NCBI GenBank assembly: GCA_036676235.1
Contig: JAKFDI010000022.1
Location: 13,071-77,070, forward strand
Length of the DNA: 64,000 nucleotides
DNA from: JAKFDI01 sp036676235
Lineage (GTDB): Bacteria > Pseudomonadota > Gammaproteobacteria > Burkholderiales > Burkholderiaceae_C
Reading direction: 5' to 3'
This document shows, piece after piece, positions 37,012 through 46,084 of the stretch. Each line of letters begins with the position of its first letter. The first letter of the stretch is position 1. Under the pieces are notes generated by a model. The model was not told the DNA's origin. It worked only from the letters and a program-made list of their open reading frames with translations, and searched no databases. The position numbers and the translations under genes are program-made.

Positions 37012-37049
37012 GCCGCCGCGTTCCCCTCTCACTTCATTGGCATCCACGC

Positions 37050-37325
37050 ATGAACGTCCACATCGAACACCACCCCGAACAGTCGCGCTTCCAGGCCACG
37101 GTCGAAGGCCACCTGTGCGTGGCCGAGTACGAACTGCACGGCCGCGAGATGCACATGACGCACACCGTCGTGCCGGCGCCGGTCGGCGGCCGCGGCATCG
37201 CCGCCGAACTGGTGCGCACCGCCCTCGCTCATGCGCAGGCGCAAGGGCTGCGCGTCAAGCCGGTGTGCTCGTACGTGCGGGCGTACATGCAGCGCCATCC
37301 GGAAACGCTGGCGCTGCAAGCGTGA
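37050..37325 (+). CDS. Small GNAT-like acetyltransferase (PF14542 type)
   Basis: 91 residues. The layout is a short beta-hairpin (SRFQATVEGHLCVAEYELHG), a strand with MTHTVVPAPVGGRGIAAELV (the acetyl-CoA loop), and a final helix-strand with RVKPVCSYVRAYMQRHPE. This matches the minimal 'YidJ/GCN5-related' proteins of about 95 residues. Substrate is unknown. It lies 38 bp after gntR and 10 bp before the DUF924 gene, so the three may be co-transcribed. Confidence 0.85.
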   Translation: MNVHIEHHPEQSRFQATVEGHLCVAEYELHGREMHMTHTVVPAPVGGRGIAAELVRTALAHAQAQGLRVKPVCSYVRAYMQRHPETLALQA

Positions 37326-37335
37326 GGTCGCAGTG

Positions 37336-37923
37336 ATGAACATTTCCGATTCCGCTCAAGCCGTTCTCGACTTCTGGTTCGGCGCGCCCGGCACGCCGCA
37401 GCACGGCCAGGCGCGACCCGAGTGGTTCGTGAAGAAGCCGGCCTTCGACGAGGAGATCCGGCAGCGCTTCGCCCCGTTGATCGACGCAGCCTGCGCCGGC
37501 CAGTTGCGCGACTGGATGGATGCGCCGGCCCCGGCGCTCGCGCGCATCCTGCTGCTCGACCAGTTCACCCGCAACGTCCACCGCGACACGCCGCGCGCCT
37601 TCGCAGGCGATGCACTGGCGCTGGAGGCCGCGCGCCGGCTGGTGTCGACCGGCGAGGACGAGGCGCTGCCGCCGCTGCAGCGCGCCTTCGTCTACATGCC
37701 GTTCGAGCACGCCGAGGATCGGGCGGCGCAGGACGAGGCGGTGCGGCTGTTCACGCAACTCGCGTCACAGGCATCGGGCTTCGAGTCGATGCTCGACTAC
37801 GCCATCCGCCATCGCGAAGTGATCGAGCGATTCGGGCGCTTTCCGCATCGCAATGCCATCGTGAGGCGGGTGTCGACGGCGGAGGAACTGAGCTTCCTCG
37901 AACAACCCGGATCGCGGTTCTGA
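37336..37923 (+). CDS. DUF924 family protein
   Basis: 195 residues, matching the family length. Signature segments are VLDFWFGAPG near the start, RPEWFVKKPAFDEEIRQRF, ILLLDQFTRNVHRDTPRAFA and FVYMPFEHAEDRAAQDEAV, with RFGRFPHRNAIV near the C-terminus. The protein is predicted to be a helical TPR-like fold; biochemical role is not known. Start at the ATG 37336; a GTG one codon upstream is possible. It is followed by a paired-hairpin element. Confidence 0.92.
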   Translation: MNISDSAQAVLDFWFGAPGTPQHGQARPEWFVKKPAFDEEIRQRFAPLIDAACAGQLRDWMDAPAPALARILLLDQFTRNVHRDTPRAFAGDALALEAARRLVSTGEDEALPPLQRAFVYMPFEHAEDRAAQDEAVRLFTQLASQASGFESMLDYAIRHREVIERFGRFPHRNAIVRRVSTAEELSFLEQPGSRF

Positions 37924-37929
37924 GAGAGC

Positions 37930-38027
37930 CCTCACCCCACCCCTCTCCCGCAAGCGGGAGAGGGAGCTGGCCGGCTTGTATTCGCCCCCTCGCCCCCCGC
38001 AGGGGGAGAGGGTGGGGGTGAGGGGGT
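37930..38027. repeat. Paired-hairpin intergenic element (copy 2)
   Basis: A CCCTCACCCC arm leads into CCCTCTCCC-CAAGC-GGGAGAGGG-type hairpin, then about 15 unrelated bases, then a second inverted hairpin and a GGGGGTGAGGGGG arm. It occupies the convergent gap between the DUF924 gene and the acyl-CoA ligase. See 15341-15446 and 45951-46077 for the other copies. Confidence 0.85.
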
Positions 38028-38064
38028 GGCGGAGAACGCTCGCGGTGTCGACGAGCAAGCCATC

Positions 38065-39771
38065 TCAAGCCGCCTTCTTCACCCCCTCGGCGTCCTGCAA
38101 GAGCCGCCACATCACCTTGCCCGAACCCGACTTCGGCAGCGCGTCGACAAACTCCACCAGCCGCGGCACCTTGTAGGCCGCCATGTGCTCGCGCGCCCAG
38201 CCGATGATGTCGTCCGCCGTGGTCTTGCCCTTGGCCTCGGTGCGCAGCACCACCACCGCCTTCACCGTCTCGCCGCGGTATTCGTCGCGCGAGGAAATGA
38301 TGCAGGCCTCCTGCACCGCCGGGTGCTTGTAGAGCAGCATCTCCACCTCGGCCGGCCACACCTTGAAGCCGCTCGCGTTGATCATGCGCTTGAGCCGGTC
38401 GGTGATGAAGAAGTAGCCGTCCTCGTCCATGCGGCCCAGGTCCCCGGTGCGGAAGAAGGACTTGCCGTCGATGTCGACGAAGGCCGCCTTCGTCGCATCC
38501 GGGTGCTTCCAGTAGCCCTTGAACACCATCGGCCCGTTCGTCACGATTTCGCCGGTCTCGCCCGGCGGCAGTTCGCGCAGCGTGTCGGGGTCGACCACGC
38601 GCGAATCGACGCCGTAGATCGGAATCCCCAGGCACTGCAGCTTGGGTGATTCGGGCGGGTTGGCGTGCGTGGGCGCGGCGGTTTCGGTCAGGCCGTAGCC
38701 TTCGGCAAACATCAGCCCGTACTGGTCGCGCAGGCGCTCGGCCACGGCCTGCGGCATGGCCGCGCCGCCGCCGCTCATGAACTTCAGGCTCGACAGGTCG
38801 AAGCTCGCGTAGTTGGGGCTGCCGAAGAGGTCGATCACCATCGTCGGGATGCAGGTCCAGTGCGTGATGCCGTAGCGCGAGATCCAGCGTCCGGCAAGTT
38901 CGCGGTCCCAGCGCGGCATCACCACCACCGTGGCTCCGGCGTAGATGGCGCCGTGCACGCTGTACATCAGCCCGGTGATGTGGAAGAACGGCACGACGCC
39001 TAAGCCCACCGTCTCGGGGCCGGAGTGCGTCCAGCTCGTTCCCACGGCGTTGGCCATCAGCGTGCGGTGGGTGTGGATGCAGCCCTTCGGATGGCCGGTG
39101 GTGCCCGAGGTGTAGGGCAGGATCGCCATGTCGTCGGGCTGGCTGGTGAGCGGGCCGGGTTGCAGCTTCTGCGCCAGCACATCGGTCCAGCGCACGGTGC
39201 CCGCCGGCAGCGGCGGGTCGGCGCGCAGCCAGGCTTCCATCGCGGCAGAAGGCGCATCGGCCGCGTCGAGCGGGCCTTCGGGCATGGCATCGGTGTAGCG
39301 CGTGGCGACGATGTGCTGCAGCCGCTGCGCCTCCGGCAGGCCGGCGCTGGCTTCGGCGAGTGCTGCGGCCACGTCGACGGTGCAGATCGCCACCTTGGCG
39401 TCGGCATCGGTGATGTAGTGCTTCAGCTCCTCGGCCCGGTTCATCGGGTTGACGGGCACCACCACCGCGCCGGCGCGCAGGATGCCGTAGAACGCGGCGC
39501 CGAACTGCGGGCAGTTCTGCATGTCGAGCAGCACGCGGTCGCCCGCTTTCACGCCCACGCTCTGCAGCCAGCCGGCCACGGCCTCGGCCTGCGCCTTGGC
39601 TTGCGAGAAGCTCATCGCGCGGCCGAAGAACAGGTACAGCGGCTTGTCGGGAAAGCGCGCCGCGCTCACCTCGAGGTTGAACCAGAGCGTTGTCTCGGGA
39701 ATGACCAGATCGCGCGGCAGGCGCTTGGGCCAGCTCTTTTGCTGCGGGCGGATCGGGGCGGCGGTGTTCAC
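38065..39771 (-). CDS. Fatty-acyl-CoA synthetase / AMP-binding ligase
   Basis: 568 residues from the GTG at 39771, chosen because AAGGAG lies 7 bases upstream. The ANL-family signatures are ILPYTSGTTGHPKGCIHTHR (AMP-binding P-loop), FAEGYGLTETAAPTHANPP, FFRTGDLGRMDEDGYFFITD and the C-terminal catalytic Lys in LPKSGSGKVMWR. It activates a carboxylic acid as acyl-AMP, then thioesterifies it to CoA. The sequence resembles long-chain or medium-chain fatty acid ligases; exact chain preference cannot be read. Monocistronic on the minus strand. Confidence 0.92.
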   Translation of the reverse strand: MNTAAPIRPQQKSWPKRLPRDLVIPETTLWFNLEVSAARFPDKPLYLFFGRAMSFSQAKAQAEAVAGWLQSVGVKAGDRVLLDMQNCPQFGAAFYGILRAGAVVVPVNPMNRAEELKHYITDADAKVAICTVDVAAALAEASAGLPEAQRLQHIVATRYTDAMPEGPLDAADAPSAAMEAWLRADPPLPAGTVRWTDVLAQKLQPGPLTSQPDDMAILPYTSGTTGHPKGCIHTHRTLMANAVGTSWTHSGPETVGLGVVPFFHITGLMYSVHGAIYAGATVVVMPRWDRELAGRWISRYGITHWTCIPTMVIDLFGSPNYASFDLSSLKFMSGGGAAMPQAVAERLRDQYGLMFAEGYGLTETAAPTHANPPESPKLQCLGIPIYGVDSRVVDPDTLRELPPGETGEIVTNGPMVFKGYWKHPDATKAAFVDIDGKSFFRTGDLGRMDEDGYFFITDRLKRMINASGFKVWPAEVEMLLYKHPAVQEACIISSRDEYRGETVKAVVVLRTEAKGKTTADDIIGWAREHMAAYKVPRLVEFVDALPKSGSGKVMWRLLQDAEGVKKAA

Positions 39772-39963
39772 GTGGGGTCTCCTTGGATGCGTGGGCAATT
39801 CGTCGCCCGAGCATCGCCTATCGCGGCGGGCGGGGCTATCAGCAAAGCCACCGAGGAACCGGTGCGCACCGCCCCGCGTCGGCTAGGGCTTTTCCCCTCC
39901 ATCGAGGTTGTCGCACCATGCGTCGATGCGGCCTTCGGGCCGGCCCCACAGACGGAGATCCGA

Positions 39964-41454
39964 ATGCCCTTGTCCCGCCTCCCGACCCGCGCCACCCTCG
40001 CCGTTCTGTTCAGCCTGACTGCGGCGGCCTGTGGCGGCGGCGGCGATTCGGCGCCGGTGCCTGCTCCGCCAACTTCAGCTCCTGTGCCCGGTGCACCGCC
40101 ACCCGTGGGCGGGGCGCCTGCACCGGCACCGGGCACGGACACGCAGGCGCCCGAGACCACGCTCAGCGCACCCGCGCATCTGGCCGACGGCCTGGGCGGC
40201 GTGCTGGCCGTCTCCGCCGCCGCCAGCGACGACACGGGCGTGGCCGGCGTCGAGTTCCAGGTCGACGGCATCGCACTCGGCGGCGAAGACACCACCGCGC
40301 CCTACGCCGCGACGCTTGATACCCGCACGCTCGCCAGCGGCCAGCACGTGGTGCGCGCACGGGCACGCGATGCCGCGGGCAACCGCTCGCCGTGGTCGGC
40401 GGCGACGGTGCGCGTGGGCGGCACGCAGCCGGTGACGCAGGGCTTCACGCGCGACGAGTCGTGGGTCACCGGGCTCGGCAACGCCACCGCCTTCGCCCAG
40501 GCACCGGACGGCCGCTGGTTCGTCGCCCTGCAGCACGGCGCGATCCGCGTGGTGAAGAACGGCGTGCTGCTGCCCACGCCGGCGCGGACCCTCTTTGGGG
40601 TCGATTCGACCGGCGAGCGCGGGTTGATCGGCATTGCCGTGCACCGCGACTTCGCCGCCAACGGTTGGCTCTACCTGCACTACACCACCACGGCGGGCGG
40701 CACGCACAACCGCATCGCGCGCATCCAGGTGACGGGCGACACGGCCAACGATCCCGAGACCGTGTGGGTCGATCTGCCCCAACTCTCGGGTGCGACCAAC
40801 CACAACGGCGGCGCCCTGCACTTCGACGCGAACAACAAGCTCTTCGTCGGCGTGGGCGACAACGCGCAGGGCTTTCGCTCGCAGGACCCGAGCCATCCCT
40901 TCGGCAAGCTGCTGCGCTTCAACGACGACCTGACGATCCCGGTCGACAACCCCTTCGCCGGCGCTGTGTGGGCGCTGGGCCTGCGCAACCCGTTCACCTT
41001 CGCCATCGACCCGGCCAGCGGCCGCATCCACATCAACGACGTGGGCCAGGACACCTGGGAAGAGATCAACCTCGGCGCGGCCGGCGCCAACTACGGTTGG
41101 CCCGACTCGGAGGGGCCGGACAACGTCACCAGCGGCATCACCGCCCCGCTGTTTGCCTATGCGCAGACGCCGGCCTCGCCGCCGGGCTCCGGGCCGGGCG
41201 GCTTCTTCACCGGTCAGGCCATCGCGGGCGGCGCGTTCTATCCGAACAACGGCAACTTCCCAGCGGCCTATCGCGGCAACTACATCTTCGCTGACTTCGG
41301 CAGCCGCTTCATCGCCCGGCTCGACCCGACCGCCGGCCACGCGGCCTACACGTTCGCGAGCGTCAGCGGCAATCCGGTGGACCTTCGGGTGGGACTCGAC
41401 GGCGCGCTGTACGTGCTGACGCGAAGCTCGATCGTTCGGATCGGCGTTCAGTAG
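39964..41454 (+). CDS. PQQ-type glucose/sorbosone dehydrogenase-like lipoprotein with Ig-like domain
   Basis: 496 residues. The signal ends TAAACGGGG (lipobox AAAC). A Pro/Ala linker (about 25-60) and a bacterial Ig-like domain follow, with DDTGVAGVEFQVDGIALGG and VVRARARDAAGN. A six-bladed beta-propeller of the GSDH family covers about 160-496: DSTGERGLIGIAVHRDF, NHNGGALHFDANNKLFVGVG, WALGLRNPFTFAIDPASG and GGAFYPNNGNFPAAYRGNY. Such proteins oxidise sugars with PQQ in the periplasm, though many members lack proven activity. Its last seven bases overlap the end of the convergent kinase gene. Confidence 0.88.
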   Translation: MPLSRLPTRATLAVLFSLTAAACGGGGDSAPVPAPPTSAPVPGAPPPVGGAPAPAPGTDTQAPETTLSAPAHLADGLGGVLAVSAAASDDTGVAGVEFQVDGIALGGEDTTAPYAATLDTRTLASGQHVVRARARDAAGNRSPWSAATVRVGGTQPVTQGFTRDESWVTGLGNATAFAQAPDGRWFVALQHGAIRVVKNGVLLPTPARTLFGVDSTGERGLIGIAVHRDFAANGWLYLHYTTTAGGTHNRIARIQVTGDTANDPETVWVDLPQLSGATNHNGGALHFDANNKLFVGVGDNAQGFRSQDPSHPFGKLLRFNDDLTIPVDNPFAGAVWALGLRNPFTFAIDPASGRIHINDVGQDTWEEINLGAAGANYGWPDSEGPDNVTSGITAPLFAYAQTPASPPGSGPGGFFTGQAIAGGAFYPNNGNFPAAYRGNYIFADFGSRFIARLDPTAGHAAYTFASVSGNPVDLRVGLDGALYVLTRSSIVRIGVQ

Positions 41455-43208
41455 GGCGCCGGCGACCGCTGCCGCTGCTGCATCTCGCGCACCGGCACGC
41501 ACTCGGGGTGGTTCTTGAACCGCGGCTTGGCGCACTCGCGCTCCATGCACAGCGCCAGCGCAAGGAAGACTCGGCTGCCGCAGGCTTCTTCCGGCCCGCT
41601 GGGGCCAGCCGGTGTGTGCGGCGCGGGTGCGGGCGTGGCCGCTGCCGGCGGTGCCGTCGCACGGCGCGGCTCGGCCGGCGGCTCGCTGATGCGCGGCGGC
41701 TCCGGGGTGGCCGGTGGCGCCTCGCGCTCGACCGGCGCACGAACAACAGGCGCCGCGGGCGCGGGTTTCGCGGCCGGCGCCGCCGCAGGGGCAACAGGTG
41801 CCTCCGCCGGAACCTTGGTCGGCGCCGGCTCGGGCTTGGGCGCCAAGGCGCCCAGCGGACCGGGCGCATCGCTCGGTACCGCAGATGCGGCCGGCTCCAC
41901 GGGCGGTGCAGCCGCCGCAGCGGCCGCACGATCCGGCGCCGCGTCGGCCGTACCCGCGGCTTCCGCCGGCGCTTCGACGACCGGCGGCGCCAGGCGGCTG
42001 CCCACGAACCATGCGCCAAAGCCCACGGCTACACCCGCGACCACCAGCGCGGCGATCCACCGGCCCACGCGATGCCGAGGCGGCATTCGCTCCGGCGGCG
42101 TCACCAAGGTGCGCGGCTCGGCATCAGCCGGGGGGCCGCCCGCGCGGTCCGGCTCCAGCTCGATGTGCATGGCGGTGGCTTCAGCCGCACCAGCATCGTC
42201 GATCTGCGTCCTGTCGTAAGCCCCCATCGCCGGCGGCTGGCGCGACACTGGTGGCAGCGTGATCCCCGGCCGCCCGCGCGGCGGCACTTCGGCGCGGCCG
42301 TCGAGCACGTCGCGCAGCGCCTCGATGCTTTGCGGCCGGTCGCTCGGGCGGATGGCGAGCATCCATTCGACAGCGCCGATGAAGCGCGGCGACACGATCG
42401 GGAAATCGGCATGCGGCAGCAGCGGAGACTCTTCGTCCAGCACTGCGCGCGTGGTCGCCGGCGGCGGCGGCGTGCCGCGCAGCAGGTAGTGCACCACGGC
42501 GCCCAGCGCGTACAGATCGGTCCACGGTCCCTGGCGCATGCGCACCACTTCGGCGTATTGCTCGATCGGCGCGTAGCTCGGCTTGAGGATGGCGGTGAAG
42601 GTCTGCGTCTGGCCGCTGATGGCCTGGCGCGCCGCGCCGAAATCGAGCAGCACCGGCGGCTCGCCCGGCGGCAGCAGGATGTTGTCGGGCGCGATGTCGC
42701 GGTGGAACACGTCCTCGCGGTGCAGCAGCGCCAGCGCCTGGAGCAAGGGATCGAGCAGCGCGCGAATCCATGCCTCGGTCGGCGGCTCGCTCATGGCGCG
42801 GCGCGTCTCGCGCAGGGTGCGGCCCTGCAGGTAGGGCATCACCATGTAGGCCGTGCCGTTGGCCTCCCAGAAGCGATACACCTTGACGAGCGACGGGTGG
42901 TTGAAGCGCGCCAGCAGCCGCGCCTCGTTGACGAAGGAGCGCAGGCCGAGCGCATAGGTCTCCTCGTGCGCGCCCGAGCGCATCGACACCTGCTGGTCGC
43001 CACCGCGCCGGGCCAGCGAGCCGGGCATGTATTCCTTGAGCGCGACGGGGCGCTCCAGCGCGTGGTCTTGCGCGAGGTAGACGATGCCGAAGCCGCCCAC
43101 GCCGATGACGCGCAGGATCTCCAGCTCGCCGAAGCGCGTGCCGGGGGGCAGCGCCTCGTGGTCGAGCGAGTCGTCGCCGGCGGGCGGTGGAGGCACAGCG
43201 GTCGTCAT
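41448..43208 (-). CDS. Eukaryotic-like Ser/Thr protein kinase, membrane anchored
   Basis: 586 residues. The kinase domain (about 25-290) has VIGVGGFGIVYLAQ (Gly loop), VALKEYMP (Lys), HRDIAPDNILL (catalytic loop) and DFGAARQAI (metal site), all intact, so it should be active. An acidic linker, one membrane helix (WIAALVVAGVAVGFGAWFVG, about 390-410) and a long Ala/Pro/Glu-rich extracytoplasmic stretch follow. The last 45 residues include four Cys (EEACGSRVFLALALCMEREC, then PECVP). Divergent from argG; convergent with, and overlapping by seven bases, the sugar dehydrogenase gene. Substrates are unknown. Confidence 0.92.
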   Translation of the reverse strand: MTTAVPPPPAGDDSLDHEALPPGTRFGELEILRVIGVGGFGIVYLAQDHALERPVALKEYMPGSLARRGGDQQVSMRSGAHEETYALGLRSFVNEARLLARFNHPSLVKVYRFWEANGTAYMVMPYLQGRTLRETRRAMSEPPTEAWIRALLDPLLQALALLHREDVFHRDIAPDNILLPPGEPPVLLDFGAARQAISGQTQTFTAILKPSYAPIEQYAEVVRMRQGPWTDLYALGAVVHYLLRGTPPPPATTRAVLDEESPLLPHADFPIVSPRFIGAVEWMLAIRPSDRPQSIEALRDVLDGRAEVPPRGRPGITLPPVSRQPPAMGAYDRTQIDDAGAAEATAMHIELEPDRAGGPPADAEPRTLVTPPERMPPRHRVGRWIAALVVAGVAVGFGAWFVGSRLAPPVVEAPAEAAGTADAAPDRAAAAAAAPPVEPAASAVPSDAPGPLGALAPKPEPAPTKVPAEAPVAPAAAPAAKPAPAAPVVRAPVEREAPPATPEPPRISEPPAEPRRATAPPAAATPAPAPHTPAGPSGPEEACGSRVFLALALCMERECAKPRFKNHPECVPVREMQQRQRSPAPY

Positions 43209-43364
43209 GGCGGTGAAAGCGCGTGGAAGATCGCGCCGTATGCGGACCGGCGGATTCTGCGGCACCGGGCGACCAGCGCGGCCCTTGAGCGAGCCGTGAA
43301 TGGACCGACAATTGCCGCTTCGGCGAAGCACCGCCGCGCCCGTACCGCGACCCCTCCCAAGACC

Positions 43365-44690
43365 ATGAGCACGATTCTTCAGCACCTCCCCGCCGGCCAG
43401 AAGGTCGGCATCGCGTTTTCCGGCGGCCTGGACACCAGCGCTGCGCTGTTGTGGATGCGCCAGAAGGGCGCGATTCCCTACGCCTACACAGCGAACCTGG
43501 GCCAACCGGACGAGCCCGACTACGACGAGATCCCGCGCAAGGCGACGGCCTATGGCGCCGAACTCGCCCGCCTGATCGACTGCCGCGCGCAGCTCGTCGC
43601 CGAAGGCATCTCGGCTCTGCAGTGCGGCGCCTTCCATATCTCGACGGCCGGCGTCACCTACTTCAACACCACGCCCATCGGCCGCGCCGTCACCGGCACC
43701 ATGCTCGTGGCCGCGATGAAGGAGGACGACGTCAACATCTGGGGCGACGGCAGCACCTTCAAGGGCAATGACATCGAGCGCTTCTACCGCTACGGCCTGC
43801 TCGTCAATCCGTCGCTCAAGATCTACAAGCCCTGGCTCGACCAGACCTTCATCGACGAACTGGGCGGGCGCGCCGAGATGTCGGCCTTCATGAACCAGGC
43901 CGGCCACGCCTACAAGATGTCCTCGGAGAAGGCGTATTCCACCGACTCCAACATGCTGGGCGCGACGCACGAGGCGAAAGACCTCGAGCAGCTGAACAGC
44001 GGCGTCACCATCGTCCAGCCCATCATGGGCGTGGCCTTCTGGCGCGACGACGTGCAGGTGAAGCGCGAGACGGTGTCGGTGCGCTTCGAGGAAGGCCAGC
44101 CGGTGGCGCTGAACGGCAAGACCTTCGCGAATTCCGTGGAGCTGCTGCTCGAAGCCAACCGCATCGGCGGGCGCCATGGCCTGGGCATGAGCGACCAGAT
44201 CGAGAACCGCATCATCGAGGCCAAGAGCCGCGGCATCTATGAAGCCCCGGGCCTCGCGCTGCTGTTCATCGCCTACGAGCGGCTGATCACCGGCATCCAC
44301 AACGAAGACACCATCGAGCAGTACCGCGACAGCGGCCGGCGCCTCGGCCGGCTGCTCTACCAGGGCCGCTGGTTCGACCCGCAGGCGCTGATGCTGCGCG
44401 AGACGGCGCAGCGCTGGGTGGCGCGCGCCATCACCGGCGAAGTGACGCTGGAACTGCGCCGCGGCAACGACTATTCGATCCTGAACACCGAGTCGCCCAA
44501 CCTCAGCTACAAGCCCGAGCGGCTGACGATGGAAAAGGGCGAATCGAGCTTCTCGCCGCAGGACCGCATCGGCCAGCTCACCATGCGCAACCTCGACATC
44601 GAGGACACGCGCGCCAAGCTCGCGACCTACAGCCAGACGGGGCTGCTGCCCTCGGGCGGCGGGTTGCCGCAGCTGACCAACGACGAATGA
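43365..44690 (+). CDS. argG: Argininosuccinate synthase
   Basis: 441 residues, the longer type found in E. coli (about 447). The N-terminal PP-loop VGIAFSGGLDTSAALLWM binds ATP; GRAVTGTMLVAAMKEDDVNI and the SEKAYSTDSNMLG region contact citrulline and aspartate. It joins citrulline and aspartate in arginine synthesis. The gene is followed after 10 bp by ppnP and then a ROK kinase, an apparent three-gene operon. Start ATG at 43365 gives MSTILQHLPAGQKVG. Confidence 0.96.
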   Translation: MSTILQHLPAGQKVGIAFSGGLDTSAALLWMRQKGAIPYAYTANLGQPDEPDYDEIPRKATAYGAELARLIDCRAQLVAEGISALQCGAFHISTAGVTYFNTTPIGRAVTGTMLVAAMKEDDVNIWGDGSTFKGNDIERFYRYGLLVNPSLKIYKPWLDQTFIDELGGRAEMSAFMNQAGHAYKMSSEKAYSTDSNMLGATHEAKDLEQLNSGVTIVQPIMGVAFWRDDVQVKRETVSVRFEEGQPVALNGKTFANSVELLLEANRIGGRHGLGMSDQIENRIIEAKSRGIYEAPGLALLFIAYERLITGIHNEDTIEQYRDSGRRLGRLLYQGRWFDPQALMLRETAQRWVARAITGEVTLELRRGNDYSILNTESPNLSYKPERLTMEKGESSFSPQDRIGQLTMRNLDIEDTRAKLATYSQTGLLPSGGGLPQLTNDE

Positions 44691-44700
44691 GAACGGCACC

Positions 44701-45012
44701 ATGACCGACAAGATCCAGGCCACCGTCAGCACCCGCGCCAACGTCTACTTCGGCGGCAAGTGCGTCTCGCACGGCATCGAGCTGGCCGACGGCACGAAGA
44801 AGAGCGTGGGCGTCATCCTGCCCGCCACCCTCACCTTCAGCACCGGCGCGCCGGAAGTGATGGAACTCGTCGACGGCGAATGCCGCGTGAAGCTCGCGGG
44901 CAGCAGTGAGTGGACGCCCCATCGCGGCGGCCAGTCGTTCAAGGTGCCGGGCAATTCGTCCTTCGACATCGAGGTGACGAAGGACGTGCACTACATCTGC
45001 CACTTCGGCTGA
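44701..45012 (+). CDS. ppnP: Pyrimidine/purine nucleoside phosphorylase PpnP (YaiE family)
   Basis: 103 residues, normal for this single-domain cupin. Recognisable segments are ANVYFGGKCVSHGIELADGT, KSVGVILPATLTFSTGAPE, and GQSFKVPGNSSFDIEV, ending YICHF. PpnP splits nucleosides with phosphate to free bases and (deoxy)ribose-1-phosphate. It lies directly after argG and 19 bp before the ROK kinase gene. The family assignment is strong from sequence alone. Confidence 0.93.
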   Translation: MTDKIQATVSTRANVYFGGKCVSHGIELADGTKKSVGVILPATLTFSTGAPEVMELVDGECRVKLAGSSEWTPHRGGQSFKVPGNSSFDIEVTKDVHYICHFG

Positions 45013-45031
45013 TCGATCTGCCTCACCGCTC

Positions 45032-45946
45032 ATGCTCGCGCCGGCCCTTGGCATCGATCTCGGCGGCACGAAGATCGAGGCCGTGGTGCTCGATGCGGGC
45101 GGGGCTGCGCTGTGGCGGCACCGTGTCGCCACACCGGCCGGCGACTACCGCGGCACGCTCGCGGCCATCGCTTCGCTGGTGGCGCAGGCGGAGCGCGAAT
45201 TGGGCCTGCAGGGCTGCAGCGTCGGCATCGGCGCGCCGGGCAGCCTAACAACTGCCGGGCTCGTCAAGAACTCGAATTCGCAATGCTTCAACGGCCAGCC
45301 GCTGGCGCGTGACCTCGCGGCCGCGCTCGGCCGGCCGGTGCGCATCGCCAACGATGCGAACTGCCTGGCCGTGTCGGAGGCGGCGGACGGCGCGGGGGCC
45401 GGCGCCGGCGTGGTGTTCGCTGCCATCCTCGGCACGGGCGTGGGCGGCGGCATCGTGGCGCATGGGCGGCTGCTCACCGGCCCCAACGGCCTCGCCGGCG
45501 AATGGGGCCATAACCCGCTGCCCTGGGCCGATGCGGAAGAAGCGGCGATGCCCTGCTACTGCGGCCGGCGCGGCTGCGTGGAATCGTGGCTGAGCGGGCC
45601 GGCACTCGCGCGCGATCACGCGCGGCACACGGGGCAGACGCTCAGCGCGCGCGAGATCGACGATGGCGCGGCACGGGGCGACGCGGGCTGTGCCAAAAGT
45701 CTGGGGCGCTACATGCAGCGCCTTGCGCGAGCGCTGGCGCCGGTCATCCATCTACTCGACCCCGACGTGATCGTGCTGGGCGGCGGCTTGTCGCAGATGG
45801 ATGTGCTCTACACCGAGGTGCCGGCCCTGTGGCCGGGCCTCGTGTTCACCGCAGGCGCCGATGACCCGGTGCGCACGCGGCTCGTGCGCAGCCGGCACGG
45901 CGATGCCTCCGGCGTGCGCGGCGCGGCGTGGTTGTGGCGTGAGTGA
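45032..45946 (+). CDS. ROK-family sugar kinase (fructokinase/N-acetylglucosamine kinase type)
   Basis: 304 residues. It has the ATP motif LGIDLGGTKIEAVVLD near the start, NDANCLAVSEAADG, and GVVFAAILGTGVGGGIV. The ROK zinc site follows, with GEWGHNPLPW and CYCGRRGCVESWLSG (CxCGxxGCxE). It phosphorylates a hexose at O6 or O1; fructose is common in the Mak group but the sugar cannot be read here. Last gene of the argG-ppnP operon, followed by a paired-hairpin element. Start ATG at 45032. Confidence 0.92.
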   Translation: MLAPALGIDLGGTKIEAVVLDAGGAALWRHRVATPAGDYRGTLAAIASLVAQAERELGLQGCSVGIGAPGSLTTAGLVKNSNSQCFNGQPLARDLAAALGRPVRIANDANCLAVSEAADGAGAGAGVVFAAILGTGVGGGIVAHGRLLTGPNGLAGEWGHNPLPWADAEEAAMPCYCGRRGCVESWLSGPALARDHARHTGQTLSAREIDDGAARGDAGCAKSLGRYMQRLARALAPVIHLLDPDVIVLGGGLSQMDVLYTEVPALWPGLVFTAGADDPVRTRLVRSRHGDASGVRGAAWLWRE

Positions 45947-45950
45947 TCTC

Positions 45951-46077
45951 TCCCTCTCCCCCTCTGGGGGAGAGGGTTGGGGTGAGGGGGCCGCGTGGAA
46001 GCTCGGTGCTCCGAACGAAGAGCCGGCGGCGCCGGCCGCCCTCACCCCACCCCTCTCCCGCCAGCGGGAGAGGGAGC
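45951..46077. repeat. Paired-hairpin intergenic element (copy 3)
   Basis: Left half 45951-45990 (TCCCTCTCCC, a short loop, GGGAGAGGG, then GGGGTGAGGGGG) and right half 46040-46077 (CCCTCACCCC, CCCTCTCCC, loop, GGGAGAGGGA), separated by about 50 unrelated bases that include a GC-rich dyad. It lies between the convergent ROK kinase and zinc metalloprotease genes. Confidence 0.85.
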
Positions 46078-46084
46078 CATACCC

